Positions 50,543-62,405 of a stretch of DNA of 64,000 nt are shown here, in pieces; within the stretch, counting starts at the first letter, position 1, and each line of letters starts with the position of its first letter. The notes under the pieces are model-generated. The model had not been told where the DNA came from and made no database searches. It saw only the letters and a list, made by a program, of their open reading frames with translations. Both the position numbers and the translations under genes were made by a program. This stretch comes from Carya illinoinensis (taxonomy: Eukaryota > Streptophyta > Magnoliopsida > Fagales > Juglandaceae): the NCBI RefSeq assembly GCF_018687715.1, contig NC_056760.1:41825501-41889500 (forward strand), in the 5' to 3' direction.

Positions 50543-53262
50543 TTCTTTATTTTTTTACTTTTTATGATCAACAATTCATTCATTGAATCAATAAACAAGT
50601 CCTTACAAAAGATTTCTTTCATCAAACCAAATAGCTTGGGTTACAAAAGGACATTCCCACCATATCTCAAAATTTCTTTTAATTCTTGTCTTGCTAATTG
50701 ATGCGTTGCCGAGTTACCTATCTTGTTGACATGTAGAACTTTAACTTCTTGAAAACAATTCATCATTCTCCGAACATCTTGAAGAAGAAAATCAAAATCA
50801 GTATAGTACTCAACATGATTATTCAAAGCATCAACAAGAATTAAACAATCAAATTTAAGCAATATCTTTAGAGCACTCCATTGAACACACATTTGCAACC
50901 CTCTTAACATAGCAATAGCCTCTTTAAACTCAAAAGAGACCACTTCCCTTTCCAACTTATTGCAAGCAACTAAAACATCGCCATTTTAGTTCAGTAACAA
51001 CACTCTAATACTAGTTGTATGTTGATCATGAAAAGTTACCCCATCAACATTCAATTTACGGAAGCCTAGAAGAGGAGGTTTCCAAGAAATCACCTTGGTA
51101 ATTTGAGAAGAAGAAACATAAAAAACTTGGAGTTGCTTGAATTCAGACTTCAAAGATAAAGCATTGTTAACCACCATTTGCGTTCCAAGAGAGACCTTAT
51201 CATAAATGTACATGTTTCTTCTATACCATAGAGCCCATGCAATAGCAATGAAAGTTACCAAAATCTTCTCTAAACTTTCATCTTGAGCCATATTGGCCTG
51301 CTCCCAGATATTGCTGTTTGACAACACGTTCCTATACAAACTTATCTACTGTGAATAAACATGTGTAACTTTTGAACAATAAAAAATTGCATGAGCAACA
51401 TCCTCTCTTTCCTTCCCACAAGACAAACAATGCTTGTTTTTTAAATTCTAAAAGCAGACAGCTTTTTTAAACAAGCTTTCCATGTAAAAATCTTCATCTT
51501 CTTAGATAATTTTAAATTCTACAAACATTTCCAAAAAGTTGTTGCATAACTCTTTCTTGAACCTTCCCCCTACATTGAGCTTCAGATTTTTGAAGCATCC
51601 TATATACACTTTTTACCAAATACATACCAGTTCTCTCATTTATCCAAAAAATAGAATCTTTTATATTTTCACATACATTCAACTTAAAAATTTGGCTCAC
51701 CTCATTTGGATTGAAGACAACTCTTAAACTGTTAACATTCCACCATCTTGTATTCTCATATATCAAAGAACTAACTTTCAGATCTGCATCCACATTTGAA
51801 TAATCAGAATAACTGGCTGACAAGTTAATTCCCGGTAGCCAAGGATCCTTAAAATCTCTTATATTCATTCTATTCCCCAAAAGCTTTGGCTTTAAAAAAA
51901 AAAAAAAAAACACTAGTACTGGGAAAATACCTAGCTTTGTAAACTTTAAAACAAAAGTGAATTTTCATTCGTCAAAAGTTGCTAACCTTATTTGACTAGG
52001 AGAGCCAAATTGAAGAGCCTTAAATTTTTGAAACCCATACCCTCATGAAACTTTCAGTTACATAACTTCTCCCAACTAACCCAATGAATCTTCCGTTCTT
52101 TAGATTGATTTCTCCATCAAAAGTGTGCCATCATGTTTTCTAACTCAAAACATTAGGATTTGGGAAATAGTAAACAACTCATAGCATATGTCAAGATAGA
52201 TCACATTGCTACAACTTTAAGCAAAACCTCCATCCCCCCTTGTGACAACATATTTCCTCTCCACATTTGTAGTTTCTGCCATAGCCTTTGTTTAACACTA
52301 GAAAGAGCTTCTTTCTTTGATCTACCCACCATTGAAAGAAGACCCAAATACTTTTTAAACTGTCATGTATGACTCCCCCTCCCCCCCAAAAAAAAAGCTG
52401 CATAATTTGAACCTTTAAATCTTTCTGAACATTTCAACTAAGCCGTCTTATCTTTATTAATACATTGGCCAGAAGCTTTTCCATAATTACTCAATAAATG
52501 CTGAATTTCCTCATTTGTAACTACATCCGCTCTTCAAAAGATCACATTATCATCAGCGAATAGCAAATAATTAATTCTTGGAGCACCCCTACAGATTTTT
52601 ATACCCTCAACAACCTCCCTACCAACTTTCCTTTTCAACAAACTGATTAAACCTTCAGTGCACAAGAGAAATAGATAAGGAGGCAATATATCTCCTTGTC
52701 TAATTCCTTGACTTAGAATAGTAGGCCCCTTTGGACAACCATTGATTAGAATAGAGAATAAAATTGTTCTAATACAATTCATGACTAAAGTAATTAGACC
52801 TTGTGCAAAACCGAGAGCCTCCATCATTCTCTCCAAATAAAAGCCACCCCACTCTATCGTATGTCTTGCTCATATCAAATTTTAGTGACATAAATCCCTT
52901 TCTTCATTTTTTCTTATTCCTCAAAAAATAGAACAACTCATATGCAATCAATACATTATCAGAAATCTATCTATCGAGTACAAAAGCATATTGTGTTTTA
53001 GAAATGATAAAAGGCAACACTTTCTTTAACCTACTATTTGCAATGACTTTTGATAAAACTTGTAGAACACATTGCATAGGCTAATTAGTCTAAAATCTAT
53101 TATTTTAGAAGGGCCAGATTTTTTAGGAATTAAAGTAATATAAGTGTGGTTCAAATTCTTAGGGAATTCTCCAGAATCCAAAGCCAAAAGTACTAAGTCA
53201 ATAACAGACTTACCTATCACTGACCAATACTTCTGGAAAAAAATTGGAGACATCCCATCTGA
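50543..53262 (-). mobile_element. L1-type LINE, 5' truncated (2,720 bp)
   Basis: A 17-bp direct repeat GACCCTTYTTTTACTAT (50526-50542 and 53263-53279) flanks the element. On the minus strand it starts inside RT (MSPIFFQKYWSVIGKSVIDL, 53253), continues with LNHTYITLIPKKSGPSKIID and FRLISLCNVFYK, and has the catalytic box LLFADDNVIF near 52.56 kb. It ends with an RNase H-like part (FEFKEAIAMLRGLQMCVQWS, 50.93 kb) and a T-rich plus-strand end (poly-A). Target duplication length and 5' truncation are typical of L1-type retroposition. The empty site with one copy of the 17-mer is in copy B at about 57609-57625. Stops break most frames. Confidence 0.95.
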
Positions 53263-53279
53263 GACCCTTCTTTTACTAT

Positions 53280-53391
53280 GAATAGGTCACTTTGGTAATC
53301 TTTGTGCTAATCGACTGTAATCACATTGGTTTATATGGATTTGGATCCAGCCTAGCTAAATTTTGGGCATAGAGATAGAGAGAGTTTGGAG
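53280..53391. other. Copy A DNA between LINE and MITE
   Basis: Collinear with 57626-57740 of copy B. No gene is seen. Confidence 0.6.
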
Positions 53392-53590
53392 ATGTTTGGA
53401 TAGTGCGTTGAGATAAAATAAGTTGAGATGAAAGTTTAAAATTGAGAAAATATTGTTAGAATCTTATTTTTAAATATTATTTTTGTTTTGAAATTTGAAA
53501 GAATTGTATTTTTTATTTTTTTTAAACTTGATAAAATTGTAATAATTAGATGAAATGAGTTGAATTAAGATGATTTTAGTATCCAAAACT
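53392..53590. mobile_element. GATGAG-rich MITE, copy 2
   Basis: The ends read TGTTTGGATA (53393-53402) and TATCCAAAAC (53580-53589), an inverted repeat. The interior has GTTGAGATAAAATAAGTTGA, TGTTAGAAT, TGTAATAATTAGATGA. The same element sits at the collinear position in copy B (57741-57921), so it was present before the duplication. Confidence 0.8.
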
Positions 53591-53716
53591 CTACTATACA
53601 CAAAAAACAAGTCTCAATAGCAATTAGTATTGTCCATGAATTTTTTCAAATAACATTAAATACACTCAGTAAATATTATGAGATCCACTTTATTTTGATC
53701 TCAATAATATAATATA

Positions 53717-53946
53717 GGAAAATGCTTTTGTGCTCTCTCCCCATGCCCCTTCAAAGTGACCGCTGGTTACAAATTTTATTTTTAAAATTTTTTTATTTAG
53801 TGATTTTAAGTGTATTGGTATTTTTTGTTATTTTTTTAAAAATGTTTAAATATATTAAAAAAATATAAAAATAAAAATGAAAAAATAAAAGTGTACATGC
53901 AGTCAAAATGAGCAGTACACTCTGAGCGACAGAGTAGCATCGCTCT
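53717..53946. mobile_element. Small hAT-like MITE (about 230 bp), only in copy A
   Basis: The insert starts GGAAAATGCTTTTGTGCTC and ends GAGTAGCATCGCTCT, imperfect inverted ends around ATGCT. It is flanked by ATAATATA (53709-53716 and 53947-53954). Copy B has no insert at the collinear place near 58038. The 8-bp duplication suggests a hAT-type transposition, but the AT-rich repeat makes the exact border uncertain by a few bases. Confidence 0.6.
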
Positions 53947-54024
53947 ATAATATAACTATGATGTCAAACTATCCTCACATATACTGCATGCTCATATCAA
54001 AGAGAGACAAAAATCCTAATTACA

Positions 54025-54330
54025 TACTCTTATATATATATATATACACACACATCACAAGAGTTATGTCATATACTATGTTCTCATTTCACTCTCATTA
54101 TACCGTATTGATGGGTATATACTACTGACAACCCTCATAGTAGTTCTTACTTTTTCAATAAAAATTAAAAAAAAAAATGTTCATTGATTCATAGGTCAAT
54201 ACGTATCAGCATATAATATAGTGATCAGATAAGAGTAAGACTAGATTATATTATATTATATATATATATATATATATTAGGTTCTTTCTTTGCAATAAGC
54301 TACTATATATATATATATATATATATTATA
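54025..54330. repeat. TA and CA microsatellites in copy A
   Basis: Several (TA)n runs (about 54032-54046, 54256-54276, 54304-54327) and a short (CA)n at about 54359-54371. Counterparts of different length lie in copy B at 58122-58144, 58370-58400 and 58422-58438. Confidence 0.85.
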
Positions 54331-54479
54331 TACACAAAAAAATGAAACACGTATGTGTGCACACACACACCAATCTTATAATAGGAATTAGATTATGCAA
54401 CTTTGTAACAATTAACGCATCACTTTAAAGTTTAAACTTTAAAAAGGAAACTCAAGTGGCAAGTTGAGACTTGAGAAAA

Positions 54480-55218
54480 AAATATAGTCTTTCGGTCTAG
54501 CTCTGAAGCAGAATACCATGCCATGGCACACACTACTGCAAAACTTACTTGATTTCATTTCTCCTATGTGATCTTGGTGTTACACTTCCCTCAGCACTAA
54601 TTCTCTTCTATGATAACCTCAGTACCCTACATATGATTGTCAATCCTATTTTTCATACTCGTTGCAAGCATATAGAAATTGATTACCACTATGTGCGAGA
54701 ACATGTTGCTCTAGGACTGCTACATACTCGACACATTTCAGCATCCTCACAACTTGCCGACATCTGCACCAAGCCATTTGAACATCTTGTACTTCAATCT
54801 TTATGCACCAAACTTGGCCTTCTCTCTTGGCTCAATTTGTAGGGGACTAGTAACCGTATTCACCAAAATAACTCAATCATGAACCATGATCCAAATGCAA
54901 TGGCTATATATATGCACATATGGAAACTACAACCAAGCAACAGCTATATGCTCACATATGGAAACCACCAACCAAGCAACCGCTACATGCACACATCTGG
55001 AAACAACACAACCAAGCATCGAATCAAGCAGTACTGCACCTTCTTAATTTATTTGACTCAAAATTATATTGTTACTTTTCTTTTTTGGTAAATGATACAT
55101 ACAACTCTATAAATTCCTATAAATACAATTATAAAGAGACTCTTGGCAAGATCTTGTGATGAGGGAGATACAATTAGTTTCTATACAAGCTTTTTTAATA
55201 GCTTCCTTATACAAGGCA
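54480..55218 (+). mobile_element. Copia fragment (RNase H end plus LTR) at the junction of copies A and B
   Basis: From 54490 the plus strand reads FRSSSEAEYHAMAHTTAKL, and after a shift FLLCDLGVTLPSALILFYDN, CKHIEIDYHYVREHVALGLL and QLADICTKPFEHL. This is the C-terminal RNase H of a Ty1/copia polyprotein of a different subfamily from the element in copy A. A purine tract (TAGGGGAC) at 54841 and LTR-like DNA ending in CA at 55217-55218 follow. Three 40-bp repeats (CACATATGGAAACYAC, CAACCAAGCAAC) lie at 54915-55020. Its left end coincides with the end of copy A and its right end with the start of copy B. Confidence 0.75.
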
Positions 55219-55828
55219 TATAATATTGACTATTCATGCAGCAAACATAATCATGAAACTTCAATGCGAAATTTTCAATTGATTGATGTGCTAATACTTT
55301 AGAGAAAATATGTTGACTAACATTTCTTAATGGTGCATGCACTTTTCATCTGGATGAAAGCATACAGCGCTCTTTGCAGTTTCCGGCCCTATTTTCACAT
55401 AGAGAAACCCTTTGAACCTAGCTAGCTGTGGAATCTCGTACGTAGCTGATAAAAAACCATGCTTACATGAATAGAGGATAAACAAAAATCCATATATTTG
55501 AAAATTGAAACCAATGTTGGTGCCATATTGCATGCAACTAGATAGCACGACACACACATGACTAATTTTGGGACGAGATTTGAATTTGTCTCTAAAAGTT
55601 AAATTTGTTTTAGTGACCATGTATCTTACCAATTAAGCCAATATGTTTTTGCAAAATATCCTGATGATCTGGTCCTAATTAATCTTTATATATATATATA
55701 TATATATTTATATTAGGTAAGTAATTAGATAGTTAATAGGACGTTATAGCAGAGATAACTCCCATGCATCCGTTAATTTGTAGGTTCACTAGGTGTGTAG
55801 TTATTTAGTAGGAATGAAGTACATATCC

Positions 55829-56030
55829 AGTTTGGATTTAGATCGTTTTATCTCATCTCATCATTACAAATTTTTCAAATTTTCATACAAAATATAATAA
55901 ACAATTCAACTTTTTCAAATCTCAATTCAACTTTTTTAAATTCTAAAATAAGAATAATATTTTAATAATATTTTATTTAATTTTTATCTTTCATCTAAAA
56001 CTATCTCATCTCATCTCTGAATCCAAACCA
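55829..56030. mobile_element. GATGAG-rich MITE, inverted copy, only in copy B
   Basis: Ends GTTTGGATTTAGA (from 55830) and TGAATCCAAAC (to 56028) are inverted repeats. The interior is the complement of the other copies (TTTATCTCATCTCATCATTA ... TTCATCTAAAACTATCTCAT). This is the best-preserved copy in the window, so probably the youngest. Confidence 0.8.
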
Positions 56031-57740
56031 GTCATTGTCATGATCATCACCCCATCATTTGAGGGAAAAGTACTTGTGTTTACTGTAGCCTCTAGCTAAG
56101 CCGTTAAGGAGTCTTTCCTACTATCCCTTATTCTTAATAGAATGAGATAAGTGGGGATTAGATAGGAATAATGATATCTATGATTCTATACAACCTTTCA
56201 TACGATTTATTTTATAATTAATATCATATATATAGTACTATTACTTTAACTAAAAATACTATATATTTTTACATGAATTTAAAATTTTAAAGCAAAGTTA
56301 TAAAAAATTGTATATATAATATCGTTACTCATTAAATAGTGGTATCTAAAACATGACCAACGACAGACATTACATACCTATAATATAATGTAGTTAATTA
56401 ACATATATAATTTGTATAAGATCAACTATATATTAAATAACTAATATCCAAATTAATCATGATGTAGAGTGTAACATCAGTCATGACATGATGAGATACA
56501 TCTCTGTCGACTTTACCAGTGATCAGTATCTTGACTTAATTTGTATGACTACGATCAATGAATGTTGTATATTTCTCGATTTGTATGTAATTTGTCACGC
56601 ATGCATGATCTGAATTTGAAGGCTTTTTGCCTTTGATCTCTTTCATATTTTGGTCTCCATATATTTCCCTGAAAATGATGGTGCCAGCTCAAATAATCCA
56701 TATTGTATGGTGCCTGATGATCAATTAAATTAATTTGAATTTAGGTGGTAATGCACGCCTTTGCTATTAGTACTGACACGTAATCCAATTCGTCATCGAT
56801 CTATTGATCTGTTTGCTCTGATCATCAAACGTGTAAATGTTTGAACAGAATTTGAAACTTTCCAATCTATCATATTCATTCATTCGCAATCATGAAGTGG
56901 CCTGGTGCATGTCATCCAAAGATAAAATGTTTTCTTTTTCTTGTTACTCTGTCATCCTCGTAAAACTGTACCTAATTTTCTTTTTTTTTTTTTTTTTTCT
57001 TTTTGACGAAGTAATTACCAAAGTAATATCGATCGATCATTCAAGTAGCAAGCAAAAACAAAGCAAAAGGGCCATCATGAACTAATTCTTCGGTTTGTAG
57101 GATATCGATCATCTGATCTTAATTTGTGTGTATCTACTAGCTAATCTATAGAGGCAAACTCATGACCATTTTCCTAAATTAATAGAGTCTTATGGAGGCT
57201 TCTGCCATTTGGTCAAAGACATATGTACGTACGTACGGTGCATTCTAATAATTAAAGAAATGGAAATTTAGCGAATTCTAGTTAACAAAGCAATTAAGGT
57301 CAAAACTAAGGAATATCTAATTTAGAGATTTCCCAAAATTTTCACAGGTGATGACCTCTAAGCTGGCATCATGTCAAGCGAAAATGCAGGTAGAATTCAT
57401 GAAATTGAAATATTCTTAATTATTTTTGTGCTTTACTTATGTTTTAGGCTGTGAGAAAGCTGGTTTGAACTCTATAAATTCATCTTCATCCTGCAGAGCG
57501 CACTAGATCATACCGCTTGATCGAGCAAAATCGATGGGCTTCTTGGATTTGTTTACATGAAGACACGTACGTGCAGCACATGCATGCAAGATTAATAACG
57601 ATTTTCCGACCCTTCTTTTACTATGAATAGCTTATCACTTTGGTAATCTTTGAGCTGACTCATGTAATCACATTGGTTTATATCAATCGATTTGGATCTG
57701 GGGCCTACATTTTGGGCATAGAGACAGGAGATTTAGGAGA

Positions 57741-57921
57741 GGTTTAGATAGTGTGTTCAGATGAGATGAATTGAAATGAAAGTTGAAGGTTGAGAAAATA
57801 TTATTAGAATATTAATTTTATTTTAGGATTTGAAAAAGATGAATTGTTTACTGTATTTAGTTTGAGAATTTGAAAAAGTTGTAATGATTAGATATGTTGA
57901 AATGATTTTAGTATCTAAACC
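57741..57921. mobile_element. GATGAG-rich MITE, copy 3
   Basis: Starts GGTTTAGATAGTGTG and ends TAGTATCTAAACC, an inverted repeat. Collinear with the copy at 53392-53590. Confidence 0.8.
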
Positions 57922-58618
57922 TTCTCTAGACACAAAAAGAGTCTCAATAGCAATTACCATATATTGTCCATGTGATTTTTCAAATAACATTAAACATCAG
58001 TAAATATCGTGACATCCACTTTATTTTGATCTCGATAATATATTCTAACTATGATATCAAACTATCCTCACATATACTGCATGTTCATATCAAAGAGATT
58101 GACGAAAATCCTAATTACATACTCATATATATATATATATATATCCTTAATTGCGAGAGTTATGTCATATACTATACTCTCATTCACTCTCAAATATTAA
58201 TATACCGTATCGATGGGTATATATTACTGAAAATGCCCATATTGGTTTTTATTTTTTTTTAAATTAAAAAAAAGTTTCATGATTGATAGGCCGGCGCCAA
58301 TGCATGTCAGCGTATATTATAGTGATTAGATTAGAGTAAGACTAGATTATATTATATTATACTATATTATATATATATATATTTATATATATATATTAGG
58401 TTCTTTCTTTTGCAATAAGCTAATATATATATATATATACAAGAAAATGAAACACGTGCACACACACACACCAATCTTATAACAGGAATTCGATTATGCA
58501 ACTTTGTAACAATTAACAAATCACTTAAAAATTTGAACTTTTAAAAATTAACGCATCACTTTAAAGTGTAAACTTTTAAAAAGGAATTAAACTCAAGTGG
58601 CAAGTTAAGTCTTGAGAA

Positions 58619-59854
58619 ACACCTACCCAGTCCTTTAGTTAAAGAATTTGAAACTCCACTTTTTTATAACAGTGATGTTATATATATTTATTTTTATATA
58701 TTTTTTATATATTCTACTAATATGATTGACTATATCAATTTTTTTTAATACATAATTAATTATATAATACAAAATAAAATATATAAAAATAATTATACAT
58801 AAAATTTTTGTTCGCATAAATCCTCTTGGGGCCACCGGCCTAGAATTGGATGTGGCTAGCTAATTAGTAAAATATAGGTGGGTGTGGGAGGGGAGATACA
58901 TCATTATCAGAAAAAAAGATGCATCACTTTGAAAAGATTAATTTATTCCGAGATACCGCTCTGTATTTATGTAAATTACCGCTCTGTATGAAAAGCAGTC
59001 TACCTCCCACTACGTACCCAGCCTGCAGGCCTGTAATGTGATTGATGGAACATGGTCAGGCCTGGTTTTGACTGGTTTATCATAATAGAAATCTGTCAAA
59101 CTCATGCATCTTAAGTGCCGCCACTTAATCAATATTGATTACTCGTATTATTATTAACACGTGAGAATCAGATGCCGATCGAACTTGATTTCAAGTCATG
59201 ATTTAATGGCACTAGAGCGTGCATCTAAAGTGACAGGAAGGACCGGCTGCTCAGATTCGGAGCATTTGTGGTATGATTTCGACCAAACAAGTTCAAGTCG
59301 ACCGAGGAAGGTCATGTTGACTACGCAAGATCGATCAAACTGATTGATCAGGAAGATCATTCAAACCTAGGACTATCATTTAAACTAAGGAAGATCATAG
59401 CAATTGAAGAGGTCCTTCGATCCTGACCGAGTTATAAGCCCTTAATTTCTAGCCAAGCAAGTCCATCCCATGGACTTGACTGGAAAGATCATTATAACAT
59501 TTAACGCACTAATTGTGGCACTTAATCAGTCAATATTATAAGTTCATTACTTTGGCTTAGGGTATTAAAATAATGCATAAATACATCCCAACTTGAAAAA
59601 ACTCTTGTTGGCTAAACAAGAGTACTACTTAATTTTTTCCATTTTAGGACATCTATTTCTTATTTTAGTAGTGATTTAATTTCTGATCTTTCCCCGATTT
59701 ATGGCGTGATGCAATATTAACACGCGAGTCCTCGTGTTTTTAAAATATTATGGCAAAGATTACAGCTCCATTGAAAATCTTAGTGTGACAAGGATAAACT
59801 AGTAGTACTGCGCTGAAGAAACATTTAATTAAGCACAGAACGCATTTTCCAAGC

Positions 59855-59889
<35 letters not shown>

Positions 59890-61560
59890 CAGGTTTTAAG
59901 TTTTAATTTTGAGTAAATTTTAAGTATTATAATACTTGAATATTTATACTAATTTTCAGCTTGGAAATTTTCCAGCAAATTAGTGCAGTAGAAAATTTTC
60001 ATTTCGAGCAGATTTTAAAATATATATATTAGTGCAGTAATTACTAATTAAGAGTATAATGCACAAACAGAAACAATATTTATATATATATATATATATT
60101 TATATCTATAAGTACTGTGAATCTTTATACATCACTATAAGATAAACGAATTTTTGTGACTATAATTTAATGATCAAAAAAATTATTTCCGACTGTCACT
60201 AAATTTGAACCTGTTTATCTTATAGTATGTACGGATTGAACGTAATCTATATATACAACATGCTTAAACATATATAAGAACTGAAATTGGTGCCATGCAT
60301 GGGTAATAGCGTACGTGGATCGAAGCAACCATGCATATTAATAAAGACAGTCTCCCAACAAGCACTGCATGCATGCAGAAACCTAACATTCTCTTCTTTC
60401 AGATGCTGCCTGCCAGCAGCTAGCCAGAGTCACTTAGCGTACGCCAAGAAAGATAAGTGTTTTAATCATAAATAAATCTTTAAAATATAAACTCTTGTGG
60501 CTTGTTGTGATCCATACGTTAGATTCTTACTGCATATCATATAAAATTTAATTAATTTATAAGTTTATTTTTATAAAATCTTGCCAAAAATTAGAAGAAG
60601 AACGTATGACATGATAAATTAAACAGATCTGCAAATTAGAAACCAGCTAGGTGCGAATACTGGTTTAATGCTTGTTGAGACCATATTGCATATATTTCTT
60701 CGAATTTGTTTCCAGTAGTTTGAATAAATTAAGGTCGGTCGTCACTACTGATGTATTAGCTGGGTAAATATCTTAGTTTAAACTTTCTAATGGGAGATTA
60801 ATTAGTGACCCATTCTACGTACCCACCCACTTCTGGAAGAGTCAAGAGACCATTCTTACCTACCTCGTAACCTAGCTACAATCTCCTCCTAAGACCCCCC
60901 ACACGAAACAGAGGGTTCTAGACAAGACAAATCTCAGTCGACATGTACCTTGACTTTCCTCAAATGGAGTTCTTCCGAGGCATGAATTCATACATATATA
61001 AATGATAAATCAAATATCTCTGCCGTGGGAAATAAATGAGAGGCCAGGTCCAGGCAGCCTTTTGGGCAGAAGAGTTGTGTGAATTTAAGGATGCATGCGG
61101 GCGTACAGTGTAAAATATTGGAAGAGAGAGGAGAACAGGTCAATCACGATGCTTGCTCTTTACGTAATCTTAGCTGAAGATGAAAGAATAACTAAACTGG
61201 CTAAAAAGCTTGGTCTCAACAAAGAATTTCATCACACGGGTCAATGTACGTAATTTTTTTAATGGATTATAACCAGCCAATTAATGGGAAATGTATATCT
61301 TCGTAGGTCTGTCGAAGGGTTATATTAATGAAAATAATTATACCTGTAAATCATGTCAATATTTATTTATTTTTAAAATTATTTAAAGCCACTTCTGATC
61401 ACTTGCAAAAGCTAGCGTTCGCCGATTTGTTAATATTGAAAAGGATTAATTCAGTAATTAATGGGGTCAAATGTTTGGGCCGGGAAGGCCTATATATTAA
61501 TATAATAGAATAAGCCGGAAGTGTGAACCACAAGACTCGTGGGTCCGAAGCTAATTTTCC
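58619..61560. other. Intergenic DNA upstream of the trihelix gene
   Basis: AT-rich sequence with (TA)n runs near 59858-59886 and 60084-60099. Short open frames (59161-59343, 60287-60475) show no family features. A stretch at 60.84-61.1 kb has normal composition but no recognised exon. No transposon border is supported here, so this may be older unique DNA. Confidence 0.45.
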
Positions 61561-61583
61561 GCTTGAAATTTTCTGCATGCACG

Positions 61584-61615
61584 CCACGTGGACAGAGAGG
61601 TAGGCATCACGTGGG
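61584..61615. promoter_or_regulatory. Two G-boxes upstream of the trihelix gene
   Basis: CCACGTGG at 61584-61591 (a perfect palindrome) and CACGTGGG at 61608-61615 lie 24 bp apart, about 800 bp before the ATG of the trihelix gene. G-boxes bind bZIP and bHLH factors. Pairing of two such boxes is typical of ABA-response or light-response promoters, but function is inferred. Confidence 0.5.
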
Positions 61616-62057
61616 ACATGAGACAACCGCGTAAATGATTAAACATAATGGACGGCCCAGGGAGCTCGTTAAAGACGTACAGTAATCGTGTTGACCTTGA
61701 TATTATCGGAGGAAAGTAAAAAACTTGAAAAAACAGAGCTCGCCAACCGGATCAAATCGATCGATCTTTAACATTGCCTGGTTTTTGTCAACTTCGTGGT
61801 CGCAGAAAGGACCAAAATAGCTTTGAAAATAAGAAAATGCTTATATATTTTCATTCTATTTCTATTTTGAAAAAATAGGTGATATAATGTATGGTTGATT
61901 AACTATGACACGAGTAGTTCCCTAGGAATGCTTTGTAGAAGTGGCCACAGGGAATAAAATCCCAATATCTCGTAAGCGTGACGACGCGTAAACGCAATGG
62001 GAACCAACGGGGATGTACACAAAAAATAAATAAATAAATAAAAGGATTGAGAGGGAA

Positions 62058-62185
62058 AGAGAGAGAGAGAGAGAGAGAGTGTGTGTTTCCGCGTAGACAG
62101 ATGACGACACTGCGAAGAGACTGTTACGAAGGAAAGAATGGAAGAAAAACTCTCTCTCTCTATCTTTTTTTTTTTTTTTTTTTTT
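62058..62185. repeat. GA run and T run in the trihelix promoter
   Basis: (GA)n at about 62058-62079 followed by a short GT run, and a T run at about 62166-62186. Apparent minus-strand proteins here come from these repeats. Confidence 0.85.
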
Positions 62186-62297
62186 TGAGAAATCGGAACG
62201 AATATTAAAAAAACGCTTCGTTTGACACATATGCAACAAGAAAATCTTCTTCTTTTTCTTCCTTGACGATTCACACCTGCTATTCACACCAACCTGA

Positions 62298-62304
62298 TAT
62301 AAAT
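62298..62304 (+). promoter_or_regulatory. TATA box candidate of the trihelix gene
   Basis: TATAAAT followed by a CT-rich leader (CTCTCTCTCTAGC) lies 102 bp before the ATG at 62406. Spacing suits a plant core promoter. Confidence 0.5.
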
Positions 62305-62405
62305 CTCTCTCTCTAGCTTTCTCTTTCCGTCTTTCTCTCTCCTCTAATACAGCTTTTGCAGCAAAATTGAATCTTGTACTTGCTTTCCTTGATTTTGTAG
62401 GTGTT

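Larger units (their letters stand above)
43251..54478. repeat. Duplicated block, copy A (with three younger insertions)
   Basis: After removing a Copia element (43294-48568), a LINE (50543-53262) and a small MITE (53717-53946), the remaining DNA aligns end to end with 55219-58618. Shared landmarks are TATAATATTGACTATTCAT at the start, the AATACTTTAGAGAAAATATG stretch, the AATAGAATGAGATAAGTGGG stretch and CTGGCATCATGTC. Also shared are the GATGAG MITE, CACACACCAATCTTATAA and ACTCAAGTGGCAAGTT at the end. Differences are mostly short indels and substitutions. Copy A lacks about 530 bp found in copy B at 55565-56100. Confidence 0.85.
55219..58618. repeat. Duplicated block, copy B
   Basis: Head-to-tail second copy of the block described at 43251-54478. 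It keeps empty target sites for the Copia element (AACTT, 55257-55261), the LINE (17-mer near 57609) and the small MITE (near 58038). It contains about 530 bp (55565-56100) not present in copy A, including an inverted GATGAG MITE. Confidence 0.85.

Noticed and set aside
54879..55159. Peptide repeats (HIWK...) as a small repetitive protein
   Set aside because: They are translations of 40-bp repeats inside a Copia LTR.
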